A stretch of DNA of 64,000 nt from Meandrina meandrites (taxonomy: Eukaryota; Cnidaria; Anthozoa; Scleractinia; Meandrinidae), in the NCBI GenBank assembly GCA_963693305.1, contig OY855903.1:54370150-54434149 (forward strand). Reading direction: 5' to 3'. The position numbers and the translations under genes are program-made. Of the stretch, positions 46,801 to 56,974 are shown one piece after another. The notes under the pieces were generated by a model. It did not search any database, was not told the origin of the DNA, and was given only the letters and a program-made list of their open reading frames with translations. The first letter of the stretch is position 1. Each line of letters opens with the position of its first letter.

Positions 46801-49800
46801 CCTACCCGAGATTCTGTCAAGTACCTCCCCCCCCCCCCCCCCCCCGCGGGGCTTAAAGAAGGATGTTGTCGGCCATCACCAATGGTCATTCAGATGCATG
46901 ACCACAAAATGTCTAACAAATCTACACGCGCAAAATTTATTTTTGTACTTATTTTATATTTCAGCGTATGGAAAACAGAACTACAACTCATAATTTGTTA
47001 AATTTAAAAGCAGCATTTTTTTCCAGTTTCGAACACAGGATTTTAAATATTGTTGAGATTTTTGAGATCACTTTACTATTAAACCAGGAGGCGGAGATGA
47101 ATGACATCCATTAAAACTACAACTCTCTAAACCTTTTGCTCTGAAGCGCGTATGTGATTGATTATCGCTGTAAATTGTTAAGTTTACGAAAATTATTTTT
47201 TTAAAAATTGCAGTCTGTGAGAAACACCCAAGGAAAGGTGCACCAACCATAGTTTAACTGTTACCTTTTCTTCGCCATCACAAGTGTTATTTAACTTCCT
47301 TGTTTACAGCTACTCTAGCATTGCCATGAGATGTGAAAAAACTTTCAAGTGATTTGGATGCACTTAGTGCACTCCGTAATTGGATGGGACTTTCAGTTAT
47401 CATGCAGTCAATCCAGTGGTGAAACGAGGGGCAGAGCCCAAGAGTCTGCATCCCCCCCCCCCCCCCCCCCAGATCTTATGGCTGAAAAATATAAGGCTCA
47501 AAGCCCACCCCCCTCCCCCACCTCCCACCCAAAAAATGAGGGAAACAAAGTCAAAACAATCATAACCTGCGAGTGTTTGTAACAGCTGTAGTTTGCTTTG
47601 AGTTGTGATTAGTTTATTGCTTCCCCCATACTGTGGTATGCACTATCCAGATTGTGAAAAGGTGGCACGTTCCAGGATTAAAAGTGATTATGAGTGCCCT
47701 ATATCCCTTCATATCAGACTGCTATTTGATGTGTTGCAATTTGGCAAGGAAAGGCAAAGAAAAGGTAAACTGGAAAAGCTGGAATATTTAAGGAATTTAA
47801 TTGCCTTTTTTTGGCATTTTTTTCAACAATCTGCCTCACAATGTTCAAATATATATATTTGATGGCTCACATAATTATGTGCATGAGAAGTATGACAGAA
47901 ACAAAAGTAAAGCTAGATAAATAAATAACAATCAAGATTTTGAATTCCACCATTCCAGCTTTTCCCACCTACCAAGGATTGTAAGTCAGCAAGTCTATGG
48001 ACCACATTGAGTAACTTACTTATGTCACTTTATTATTCAACTCAACAGAAGAAAATTAACTGTTACATTTGAGCACAATATTTTCAGGTGTACTGTGATT
48101 TTGTTTACAATTATATTTATGCCAAAATATTGTTATTGTCATAGTAATGACAGTGATGTTAACTACAAACTTTTTTTCACTTAGAACTGGACAAAAACTG
48201 AACACTGAGAAATAAAATGATTTTTCCTCTCTTTAGCTTCCTGTCTTGAACAATTTGAATATCTCTTTGTATTAAATATTAACAACATCTTTTGTGAACT
48301 AAACATGCTTGGTATAATGCTCTCCATTTTGATCCCTCAACTAAATTTCCAAAACAAAACCAATTAGTCAGTCGGTAAGTGAAGGGTGCTGCTATTTCTT
48401 TCCAATTCATATGCATCCCAGTTTTTCTCAGGGTTTCGATTTGTTCTTTAGTAATGCTAAACCTAGGCCTTCCTCCCGCGCCCGTACTGGCTTGTGTACC
48501 AGGAACCCAAGCTGGGGACCTTCTTTTGTTCATTTCTGACTGACTCTTGGCGGTGTGGATTTCCTGCAACAAGCTTTGTGAAACCGAGAGCAGGTCTTCC
48601 ACAAGTTGCTTCAATTCATGATTCATCACTGGCATTATTCTGTATGAACAACTTGAAAATGATCCTCTAGCCTACTCTCTAAATAGCCTAGAGAAATAGA
48701 ATTTACTTCATCATTGAGCTCCTTCTCTGCCTCATCGAAACACTGCCTCATGGAGTCCAGAAATTCCTCTAAATCTTGACAATCTCCGTCATTTACGGTC
48801 GCCATCTTGATCATAAGAGGTTACTACTTCATGTAAGTTCGAGTGTTTTATCCCTCGCTACCCCTTCACTCGTTTCCAGTCCTTTTCAATTCTCAATGAC
48901 CAATCGATATTCTCAACCCCATTAGTCGATATTCTCGATCGCCGTATTCTCGACCATAGCGATCGACATTCTCGATCCCCAATCGTTTTCTCAGTCATCA
49001 ATCGTGTTTTGGACTATAGCGATCGTCATTCTCAATCACCAATCGTGAATCTCAACCATAGCGATCGTCGTTCTCGATCATCAATCGATAATCTCAACCA
49101 TAGCGATCGTGTTCTCAATCATCAATCGTAAGCTCATGGTTTGGCCTCCCATAGGACGTGTATATGGACCGATTTCAGGGCTCAAAATAATTTTTGAATA
49201 CTGACCGGTCATGTTGACCGGCCAAATCAATTTTTGCTCGGTCATGTCCCGTTTTTGACCGGTCAAAATACTGAGTATTTACTTTGAAGTAATAGCCTAT
49301 TCTGCCAAAAAAATAGCCTCATAAGCTAAAACACTCGTTGCTAAAGAGTATAAGGCTTAAGCTTAAATGCTTTGATCGCTAAAAGTGTCATTTTATTATG
49401 TTCGCTTTTTGAATTTCCATTTCTTCTGCGTTCTACTCCACATAAAACAAAATGCTCAGTAGCCGTAATGTTATGTTACTCAGCTCTGCATAGTTTTACA
49501 TTTGTAAACGACTTATGGGTGGAGGCGATCTTGGTTGTAAGCACTTTACTGGTCTTTACTACCGAACACTAAATACTAATAGGGCATATGCCCATGCTAC
49601 AAGTGAGATAACTGTGCCTTTACTCGGCATATAGGAAGAAAGGAAACGCCAACGTTATTTATTTGAAAGCCGTGTACGTGACCGGTCAAAATGATCGCCG
49701 AACCAAAATTTTGTCCGGACAAACCGTCATTTTGGCCGGACATTGTCCGTTGACCGGCCGTTATTTTGAGCCCTGGATTTGAACGCGTTTTTGAGTAAAT

Positions 49801-52800
49801 GTCCTACGATGCCATGTTATTTTAAAAACTGAGAAAGAAAAACTTATTGTAGCATTTTAATAAAATCTTTTAATTTTTTACACTTAAATCGTCTGAGCAA
49901 CGCATTTTCGTTCGCCGCACGGAACGATGACTTTACATGCGCGCTGCGAAAAAAATAATACCGTTCGATCAGGTATTCTTAATCATTACAAGAAATTGTT
50001 CTTTCAAAAGAGCTATGATATGAAAGAGACCATCCAAAATAAGCTTATGTCTAAATTAACTTTGTGATCTTGCATATTTTGAAATATGAAAAATTAAAGG
50101 TGAAAATCTGACTGTTTCAAAATAGTCTAACTTGCAAACAATTTGATTTATTTGACTGAACCTTTGTCAGGGAGGCTGCTGCAGATTGTGATTACATATG
50201 TGAGCCCTAAAAAGCTTCTCGCTCTTATTCTTTCAATTATTCAACTACAAATAATTAATTTTTATCGGTTCAATATGCCCAAAAATGCAAATGCAAGGCC
50301 GTGGGGGTTTAACTGTCAAACCTCTGGCACGATAGCATCACTCTCTCACCACTACACCACCACGTTGATTCTCCAACCTCCCCCACCCCCCCCCCCCCCA
50401 AAAAAAAAAACACATATATACATATATTATTTTAGGTGAATTTGTTAACTCTTACATCTATAATAGATGACCCTACCCTTATCCCTAACCTAAGCGTGAA
50501 TTTAACACTAATCACCATATTTAGACCTACTTTCAACTATAATCAATGCACAGTTTCGACCTAATGCAGGCCTAAACTAGAACAGATATGGCACCGTCCA
50601 TCCCTAAAAGCTTGGCTGCCAATGATGGCATCGACTGTTTAAAATTGCATCCACCGTTTACGAAAGGGAAGTCATCCTCGGCGTCTAAATATTTCGTTAG
50701 GAGTTGTACTAAGGCCAGACGTCCCGTTTCCGTTTCTTTTAGTCCGATCCGCAAGTCCCGCTCATACTTCCCGAAGACTCGCTTCGCTAAGCCGACAAAT
50801 TGCTGTTTTCACCTTTATCTGGATTTCTTAGGTCACTAATCCACTAGGTTCTTATACGAGTGATTTTACTGTAACCTTTTTTCCACAGGACCATCTTCTT
50901 GCAAAGACTTGAGCATTTGTGGCCTAAAGTAAGTATACCACATACAATAACTTAGGATCTGGTCAATAAGTAGAGGGGAGCGGTGGGGTGTGGGGGGGGG
51001 GATGGTAGGCATTTGGGAAAGTGGCGGTTGCAAAACATGTGACTCACCTCTCCTCTTGGCTCAAAATTGACCGACCCACCCCTGATCAAAGACTGAAAAT
51101 TACATCACCCATCTCCTCACAACAAAATTCGATTTTGCAAAATCTGCACCCCCCCCCCCCCCCCCCTCCCCGTAGACCAGGGGGTGATTTTGAAAAACGT
51201 CATTTACTCTTTGGTTCTGAAACTTTTAGTAGCTGCTCATTCATCCCCTGTGGAATTTTGATATGTTAACTGCAGGTATGGTCAAAAATCGCAATTTTTT
51301 ACCAGATTTCTTTAAAAAAAATTTGTACGATTCGTTTATTTTTGCATTGCATAAGCAACTTTGGCCTGATTATGTATCATTTTCCGTTATTTTCTGAATT
51401 TCCTAGAAAAGAAAATGGTGAAATTAAAGAGGGCGGGTCTAATGACATCATGTGAAGTCATACATCACATCTGACAAAAATTATGCCATCTTGTAGAGTA
51501 CGCTAAGGGCTTTCTACTCAGTGCAGAATAATTTTGCTGTGCATAAATAGAACGAAAACCTTAGAGGGGGGCTCCATCAACCCCTTTGCTTGTACGTCTG
51601 AGGGTTGAGTGAATAAATAGTTAAGTATGATTTTCTTGTTTCATCAGGTCTGGAGCCTACCAGCTTACTTTACCCAGCTATGGGAAGGCCTCAGTGTACT
51701 GTCACATGAGCAATCTTGGAGCTTGCGGCGGTGGTGGATGGACGCTGGTCATGAAAACCGATGGAACAAAGGTTGTATAGCTAGCATTGTTACAGGTTTT
51801 ATTTTGTTTGCTTGTTTAATCAGCGAAGATATCGATCGTTTATTTACGACACATTTGCTCAAACATATAGCAATGCCAAGACAGGGCCTCGTGCAGGACG
51901 TGTCAGAATTATAAAAAATCAAAATGTGATTTGAAATCGTCAACAACGAAAAGTTGGCCTATTATGTGGGTGCCCTCAACATAACACGTTTTCAAAAAAG
52001 AAATTCAAAGCATCCAATTCAAGGCCCTCTTCTTCGGAATGCGCGTTCCTATCCAATCTATTTCTCGGACTTTGCAAACTACAATTACGGGCATATATCG
52101 AGTCTCTGCACAATATAACTGAAATGCACAATGTAGCTTGCGTCTTATTCGTCTCCCAGCTTCCGGTTGGGGGAACTTCCTCTCACCCAGGAATTTGCTT
52201 CACATATTTTTACATAGAATCGAAGCACGCATGTTCAATCCTCTTTCGCTGAATGATGTCTTCAACAGGTTAACACAAATTTCCCCTCTCTCCACACCCT
52301 GATATCTGTTATACTTAGCAACGGTATGACGGTTTTTCCCTCACCTTTGCTGGGATGATACATTGTATGGCTTTGTAATGTGATCTTTACATTTTTTTCC
52401 AGCAAGCAGAGCTCGACCAAGGCAACACGTGCATACATTATGAATAAGTTATGATTAATTCATAAGGAGCAAGATACATAAAGTATACTTTTAGATCGTT
52501 GGTTTTTATACTTTTCTGTGGGCGTGACAAAAGTGATAAAGAATTTTGGAAAAAAAATGGTAAAACATTTGGGCGAACGAAATGGTAAAGTGAGGCTAAG
52601 AACATTAGTAAAAAAACAATTATTAAACTTTGCTCCAACAAACCCTATTCATTTTAATTGATACCAAACAATTTTTTTCATGGACGACTGACGACATTAC
52701 CTACCGGTCCGACTGGCTGAATCAGTCGAAGTTTTGGCTCCGACCATGAAAAACACAAAACAATATTTAGCATTACCTAGTGACCGACTTGTTGGCAAAC

Positions 52801-53594
52801 TTGCACTCTGTATCGACTACGCAAGCGCGGTCAATTTGTTAAATAGACGGTTCTCGGAGCGCATGCTCAGCTTTTTCCTGGATTCCATCAATCCAAACCT
52901 TCAATATTCTATGTTAAACAGATCTAAAACAATTAGGCGAATCGCTCTGGGTTTCTATAGATTTTTGTAGTCGGCGAGGGGTTTCACCCCTCGCCAATTG
53001 TTAAACATATATCACCAGCTAACTGTCGGTATTTTGGTGGTATTTTTGTTTTTTGAATCTATCTAGAGAACCTTTCACTACGATTCTCATCTCTGGACCG
53101 ATAACAACACTTATAACCTTCCTGGAGGCGCGACTGGGCTTGATTCACAAGAAACAAAACTACCGACTTATTGGACCACGCCCTTCACGAAGATTTGTCT
53201 CGGTATGAAGATTGGCGGACAGGACAGATTCATTCTTGTCCACAAGGCGGCCGACTCTCTGTACTCACTGATCGCTGACGGGCAATACCGCGCCACCTCA
53301 GTGGGTCGCCTCACGTGGAAGTCGCTGATTGGTTCCCGGGCCTCACTGCAGCGCAATTGTAACAAAGAAGGCTTCAATTTGATTAGTACTTATCGTTTAC
53401 AGCTATCTAAAGCGAGAATCGGTATCCTTGGCAACGAGCAAAACGATTGCAAAACCCCCGATTCTAGAATCGGATTCGGTACAGGAGGGAGACCTGCTGA
53501 CAGCAACACGTGCGGAAATGCGGCCAATGGTCAATGGCGTCCAGATAATGGAGCCAACGATATCAAAGGCATGGGATACATCTTTGTCCAATGA
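43836..53594 (+). CDS. USOMP5-like secreted protein (fibrinogen-like fold)
   Basis: Six exons join in frame to a protein of 268 residues: 43836-43898, 44405-44432, 44933-44956, 50889-50928, 51648-51771, 53067-53594. Residues 1-16 form a signal peptide, 17-38 a short acidic, Gly/Asp-rich linker, and from about residue 42 a Cys-rich domain: [105 protein letters not shown] and a final GYIFVQ. This order matches coral 'uncharacterized skeletal organic matrix protein 5', a secreted family with a fibrinogen/intelectin-like domain found in the organic matrix of coral skeleton. Biochemical function is unknown. Membership does not by itself prove a role in calcification, since paralogues are numerous in corals. 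Exon 3 could end instead at 44962 (also in phase). Confidence 0.9.
44405..44432 (+). CDS. USOMP5-like exon 2 (28 nt)
   Basis: Microexon encoding DQVRDVEDP, phase 0 to 1, acceptor caacag and donor gtaagt. Confidence 0.75.
44933..44956 (+). CDS. USOMP5-like exon 3 (24 nt)
   Basis: Microexon encoding GRLDDGNG, phase 1 to 1. An alternative donor six bases downstream (44962) would add two residues without changing frame. Confidence 0.65.
45018..45215. repeat. Duplicated intron segment, copy A (uninterrupted)
   Basis: TTTGTTGGAAAGTGACAATG, CTGTCGCGACATCTTG, CCAACATTCTCGTCAC and GAGTAAATGTCCTACGAT recur in order in copy B (45687-49831), where two transposons interrupt the sequence. This copy therefore approximates the pre-insertion state. 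Confidence 0.85.
45403..45520. mobile_element. 118-bp palindromic element in USOMP5-like intron 3
   Basis: AGAATAATACATGGG and GGAGATATGAAATT on the left are mirrored by AATTTCATATCTCC and CCCATGTATTATTCT on the right. The centre (GTGTTCAACTCGAAG) is also self-complementary in part. Confidence 0.8.
45565..45614. repeat. Hairpin TATCAGGACACATGTG
   Basis: TATCAGGACACATGTGTTTG faces CAAAACACATGTGTTCTGAT with a loop of a few bases, so almost the whole 50 bases can pair. Confidence 0.75.
45776..45801. repeat. C-rich tract
   Basis: CACCCCCCACCCCCCACCCC-type run inside copy B, absent from copy A. Confidence 0.85.
46393..46850. mobile_element. 458-bp element with G/C-run ends, 8-bp duplication
   Basis: GCTTAAAG at 46385-46392 and 46851-46858 flanks an insert that begins CCCGGGGG (long G run) and ends in a long C run followed by GCGGG. 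Several TCTTAAACAGGGTA or TCTTAAACGGGGTA units occur on both sides of a short AT-rich centre. It is non-coding, and proline-rich frames through the C run are artefacts. It is nested inside the 3.3-kb transposon. The duplication length fits a hAT-type insertion, though the ends are atypical. Confidence 0.75.
47449..47528. repeat. Poly-C tracts
   Basis: An 18-20 base C run and CCCACCCCCCTCCCCCACCT sequence within the transposon interior. No matching inverted end was found. Confidence 0.85.
48279..48805 (-). pseudogene. Broken transposase/integrase N-terminal part
   Basis: Minus-strand ATG at 48805 opens a 56-codon frame ([20 protein letters not shown]...) that ends at 48635 in TAATG. The overlapping ATG starts a second frame of 118 codons (48635-48279) containing [20 protein letters not shown], then NWKEIA. 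GRPR[FY].I..EQ...L...G....IA is the helix-turn-helix head seen before rve-type integrase domains in an animal transposon family. The recognition helix (LGVS.RTL-type) and the catalytic DDE part are missing. The one-base frame offset and truncation indicate a decayed autonomous copy. The first 30 or so codons are also present at the left end of the element, because they lie inside the inverted repeat. Confidence 0.65.
49176..49775. mobile_element. 600-bp hAT-like inverted-repeat element
   Basis: CAGGGCTCAAAATAA at 49176 is mirrored exactly by TTATTTTGAGCCCTG ending at 49775. GATTT flanks both sides (49171-49175, 49776-49780). Imperfect complementarity continues in TTGACCGGCC/GGCCGGTCAA-like motifs, and ACCGGTCA recurs internally. 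No transposase is seen. CAGGG termini with a 5-base duplication suggest a hAT5-type non-autonomous element. Confidence 0.85.
50386..50410. repeat. C run followed by A run
   Basis: CCCACCCCCCCCCCCCCC, then about ten A residues, in USOMP5-like intron 3. Confidence 0.85.
50572..50808 (-). other. Unrecognised minus-strand open frame (76-79 codons)
   Basis: An open stretch ending in TAG at 50572 encodes [18 protein letters not shown], then [18 protein letters not shown]. It looks more codon-like and less AT-rich than the surrounding intron. No family was recognised. It may be a fragment of a mobile-element gene captured in the intron. Confidence 0.3.
50889..50928 (+). CDS. USOMP5-like exon 4 (40 nt)
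   Basis: Encodes [13 protein letters not shown], phase 1 to 2, acceptor tccacag and donor gtaagt. SCKD is the usual start of the Cys-rich domain in this family. Confidence 0.85.
51149..51176. repeat. Poly-C tract
   Basis: A run of about 20 C in USOMP5-like intron 4. A G-rich run (GTGGGGTGTGGGGGGG) lies near 50985-51001, so the roughly 170 bases between them are edged by complementary runs. Confidence 0.85.
51648..51771 (+). CDS. USOMP5-like exon 5
   Basis: 124 nt, phase 2 to 0. It encodes [14 protein letters not shown] and [17 protein letters not shown], the most conserved motif of the family. Confidence 0.93.
52973..52995. repeat. Perfect hairpin GGCGAGGGG
   Basis: GGCGAGGGG and CCCCTCGCC pair across a five-base loop in USOMP5-like intron 5. 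Confidence 0.8.
53067..53594 (+). CDS. USOMP5-like exon 6: bulk of the domain
   Basis: 175 codons plus TGA, ending in the family-typical GYIFVQ. The acceptor is atctag. The domain is complete at its C-terminus. Confidence 0.93.
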   Translation, partial: RTFHYDSHLWTDNNTYNLPGGATGLDSQETKLPTYWTTPFTKICLGMKIGGQDRFILVHKAADSLYSLIADGQYRATSVGRLTWKSLIGSRASLQRNCNKEGFNLISTYRLQLSKARIGILGNEQNDCKTPDSRIGFGTGGRPADSNTCGNAANGQWRPDNGANDIKGMGYIFVQ

Positions 53595-53682
53595 GAGGCA
53601 CAACCTGACAGCACGGGTCAGATTTGCACAAGGCAAGAAATAGTGACAGTGGGGGCTCTAGAATTTGTAGAACAAAAATGAA

Positions 53683-53688
53683 AATAAA
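53683..53688 (+). promoter_or_regulatory. Polyadenylation signal (USOMP5-like)
   Basis: AATAAA 89 bases after the stop codon, the first such hexamer downstream. Confidence 0.65.
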
Positions 53689-54129
53689 GCCCTTATGCAA
53701 GATTAAAAAGGCACTTTTTGTTTGACTTCTTTATGTTCTGCATGTTTCGTTCTAGTTTCCCCAGCTAACATACTATTTTTTTATTTATCGATGACGATAG
53801 AAAAATGTATTAAGTAGCAAGACCTATCCTGTGTGCTGTCCAACACTGAATACAACACCGCACCAATTTTTCCCTTGTCCATATCCCTTTTGATTACATC
53901 CTTACTTTTAGCATTAAAACAGTTTTCACCAAGAGAGTATAGGTTTTCACTGATTAACTTATTAAAGTAATTTTGACTGTTTTCGTTATTACGTTTGATA
54001 AACACACTGACGGGATAAAAGAATGTTATGGTAGGAGCATCTAGTTTTCAATCAGGCCGACTTTTAATCAATCCGAGGTGCAAAGTAAAGAAAAAAGAGA
54101 ACAGTCTTGATTTTCTATTGCTAGAGAGC

Positions 54130-54325
54130 GTTTTCCCGCGCTTGGAATCGGTCGTGCGTTTTCCCGCGCTTGGGACTGGTTGCATGCTTTCCCGCGCTTG
54201 GCATTGGTTGCTGGTTTTCCCGCGCTTGGCATCTGTTGGATGTTTTCCCGCGCGTGGCATTGTTTGCATGTATCCCTGCGCTTAGCACCGGTTGCATGTT
54301 TACCGCGGTTGGCACCAGTTACATG
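54130..54325. repeat. 28-bp minisatellite, about seven copies
   Basis: Units of the type GTTTTCCCGCGCTTGGCATT followed by GGTTGCAT repeat about seven times with scattered changes. The array is GC-rich in an AT-rich spacer. Confidence 0.9.
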
Positions 54326-54499
54326 TTTGTGCTTTGCGTTTGCATTAGCGAGTTCATTCTGTTAATTACATTTGTTTTGATTGTCCGTGAGATGTGACAA
54401 CTTAGTTGATCTTAGTTTTACGACAGTCATAGGGATCCAAATGATGCTTACATTTTACTTTTCAGTGTTGTTAGTTCCAGATAAGAAATGCCAGCCTAA

Positions 54500-54695
54500 T
54501 AGACCTTTTTCGCTTGGGCGTTTTGTTGCCCCATGACAGACCATGTGATGATACTCTTGAGAATTCTTGCTTTCAAATTTTCAAATAGTCGCGTGTATAT
54601 AAATGAATAAATTTATGTGGATAAAAGGAAAATTCTCCAGAGAATATCACGTGGTATGTAATGGGAACACAAACCGCCCAAGCGAAAAAGGTCTA
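54500..54695. mobile_element. 192-bp inverted-repeat element flanked by TA
   Basis: AGACCTTTTTCGCTTGGGCG and its complement are the ends (54501 onward, to 54694), with TA at both junctions. It is non-coding and fits a mariner-type non-autonomous element. Confidence 0.85.
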
Positions 54696-56830
54696 TTCCA
54701 CATCGAGAAAAACGTTTCGTTCTTTTTCTTCTGAGGATAGCTGAATTACTGATGCTCTCGCGCATATTGTCAAATTCAGGATTTCAAAACCTGTGTCATT
54801 TTCATTGCAGTTCGATACACTACATAAAATAGGGCAAAAATAACTTATGCTAAAATACTACTCGCTCTCGTTTTCTACATCAAGCGAAAGCCAACTCACC
54901 TGCAGCTCGTAAGCTATTTGCGCGCCCCGGTCTAAAAGTCGGACTCATGGCATTTTGTAGACGACGGCTCCGGATTATACTTATATTTATACGATGGCCC
55001 CACCGATTTTTGTAGATTTCTCTAGATCCAGTCCAGTGTTCACTGAGGAGTGGTTACTACAAATAACAGATGCTTCCGTTACTTAAGATTTACCTCCATG
55101 GTAAAAAGAAAATCTCATCAACTGCCTCCCTGGTAAAGATTTTCAGGAGCTTATTTTACAAAACGTCATTTTAAAAGTCCACGATGAAACTTGTCATGAT
55201 AAAACGCGTTCAAAACGCATCCACATGATTTTCCTCGTTGGGGGAATTCGAACTTTTGGCAAGATGGAGTTCGCCGCTTTCATTTTGTGGGCCTAATGCT
55301 TCTGGGGCCCAGGGCAAAGTCCAAGATGAAACTTGTCAGAATTAAACGCGTTCAAAACGCGCCCAAACGTTCCGCAAGGACCACCTTGACTTGTCTAAGA
55401 CGTCAGAACCATTTCGGGAGATACTGATGTAAAAGGGCGTATATATGTGTAGTTTTAGTTGTTAGAAGTGGTTAAAACCACTCTCGTCCTCATGTCCTTC
55501 GCTTCTTTTGGTCATGTGATCCCCAGTCTTCCAATAAATAAAAACGGCGGGCTCTGGGAGCTAATATGGCTTCAAACAAAATAAAGAGATAACCAAGGCA
55601 CTTATATTAGTTGTCTTTGTTGCGAGAATGGAACATATTCAATTTTAACAAGATGGTTATTGCATAATGTCCGAGTTAAAAAACGATAGTCGACTGTGTG
55701 CATTACCGTGAGAGTCAACCATTATAACCCATGATGCATTTTGTCGGGAAGCAGGGGGATTGATGGTTACGCACGCGGAGTGCACGCTGCGAATGCACCG
55801 GCCCAAACCTCCACTCGCACTGCGCTGCACCCAACGAGGAAAGCCTAGGACGAATAAATTACATGTACCATTATGCGCGCGACTCAAGACCTTCACTCTG
55901 CCACTTATGTCCAGGATTGAATGCAAGTATTGTTTTATAAGTACTTCATGTTTGACTCGGTTATTTGACATTTCCATATTTTTTTTCATATTTAACTGGA
56001 AAAGGAACACTTTGTGATGTCTATCATAAAGAACGCGCATCTCATTGTTGTTCAATCCTGGACATAAACTGCTCTCTGCTGATCTGCGATACCAACAGCT
56101 GCATTGATTTATGGCTCTCTATGGAATCCTGTGACAGATAAAGTATAGATGGCAGTTCGAAAACTTTTGTATTATTTTAGGTTTTACTATTTACAAACAA
56201 ACAACAAACAAAAAGAACTGATAAGAACCAAAAAGTTGGAATTCCAGTGTTGCGTAATAGAAGTACTCCGGTCACCGTGACTATCAAATGACCACCATGA
56301 CTAGGACTCTTCACAAGGGAGAAAGTCGTTTACATAAATGTGATGTCTCTGTTCGTTGCTCTATGATCACGTTCAGCGCGCACGTCCAAGAATCGTTATT
56401 TTGCAGCTCGAAGTGAATTGACAATTTTGTACGTTTTAGTCCAGCACATAAATGAACGTTTCCAACGGTCGACTTCTCGGGATGATGACATTGCGAGAGT
56501 AGAATGACGTAAGAACAGAACCACACAAGTTATTTTCTTCGCTTGCTTGGTCTCTGGAAAGTTTGTTTGCTGCCACCGGCTCGGACAGTGTGGAATTTCA
56601 TGGCTAGCGTGTTCTCCATCGTCCACGGAGAATCCATCTGTATTGAAGAGCAAAACAGACATAATTAGTGGAAAAATACAGATATCGAGGAGTAAGTTGC
56701 AAGTAGTGTACACGTACACTAGAAAAGCGAAAGAGGAAGCAACCGGCAAAGTTGCTGATTTTAGACTTACTGCAAGTTGTCGGGTTTTTTTTCTGTGTTG
56801 AGTAATTTAATAGATCACTTAAAATCCGTT
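54696..56830. other. Intergenic, no gene recognised
   Basis: GATGAAACTTGTCA, then AAACGCGTTCAAAACGC, occurs twice (about 55183-55220 and 55323-55359), a short direct duplication. Minus-strand frames at 55657-56055 and 56311-56749 have no recognisable domain. The MFAP1 terminal exon was looked for here and not found. Confidence 0.5.
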
Positions 56831-56974
56831 GCTTATGATCAAGTGAAAACTAGGCTGTCGAAGACGCCACCAGAAAGGAAGTAATTGCATGGCCTGAGAG
56901 CTAGTATTGTGATTGGTTTGTTTTTCCGCTTCTGCTCGAGACTTTGTCAATCTAGTTTTCACTGGATCATAAGC
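56831..56974. mobile_element. Small inverted-repeat element, GCTTATGATC ends
   Basis: GCTTATGATCAAGTGAAAAC (then TAG) at 56831 is mirrored by CTAGTTTTCACTGGATCATA (then AGC) ending at 56974. It is non-coding. Confidence 0.7.

Larger units (their letters stand above)
45859..49153 (-). mobile_element. 3.3-kb DNA transposon with about 440-bp terminal inverted repeats
   Basis: The ends TATGGGAGGCCAAACCAT and its complement begin inverted repeats at 45859-46311 and 48714-49153, nearly identical apart from a 13-base insertion in the left copy. Flanks GGACGTGG and GGACGTGT give an 8-base target duplication with one mismatch. The repeats are full of CGATCG-, GATTGATGATTGAG- and GAGAATATCGA-type units and include the start of a coding sequence reading inward. 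A transposase-like fragment is on the minus strand at 48279-48805. Two C/G-run regions (46393-46850, 47449-47520) lie inside. It is inserted in USOMP5-like intron 3. Confidence 0.9.
45687..49831. repeat. Duplicated intron segment, copy B (split by two transposons)
   Basis: The parts matching copy A are 45687-45858, 49154-49175 and 49776-49831. Removing the 3.3 kb and 600-bp elements with one copy of each target duplication brings these into the same order and spacing as in copy A. Confidence 0.8.

Noticed and set aside
46639..47001. Proline-rich frames near 46.6-47.6 kb and 50.1-51.3 kb
   Set aside because: They are read-through of poly-C tracts inside transposon sequence.
54130..54325. Regular repeats considered as a CRISPR array
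   Set aside because: The units are contiguous with no unique spacers, in an animal genome. It is a minisatellite.
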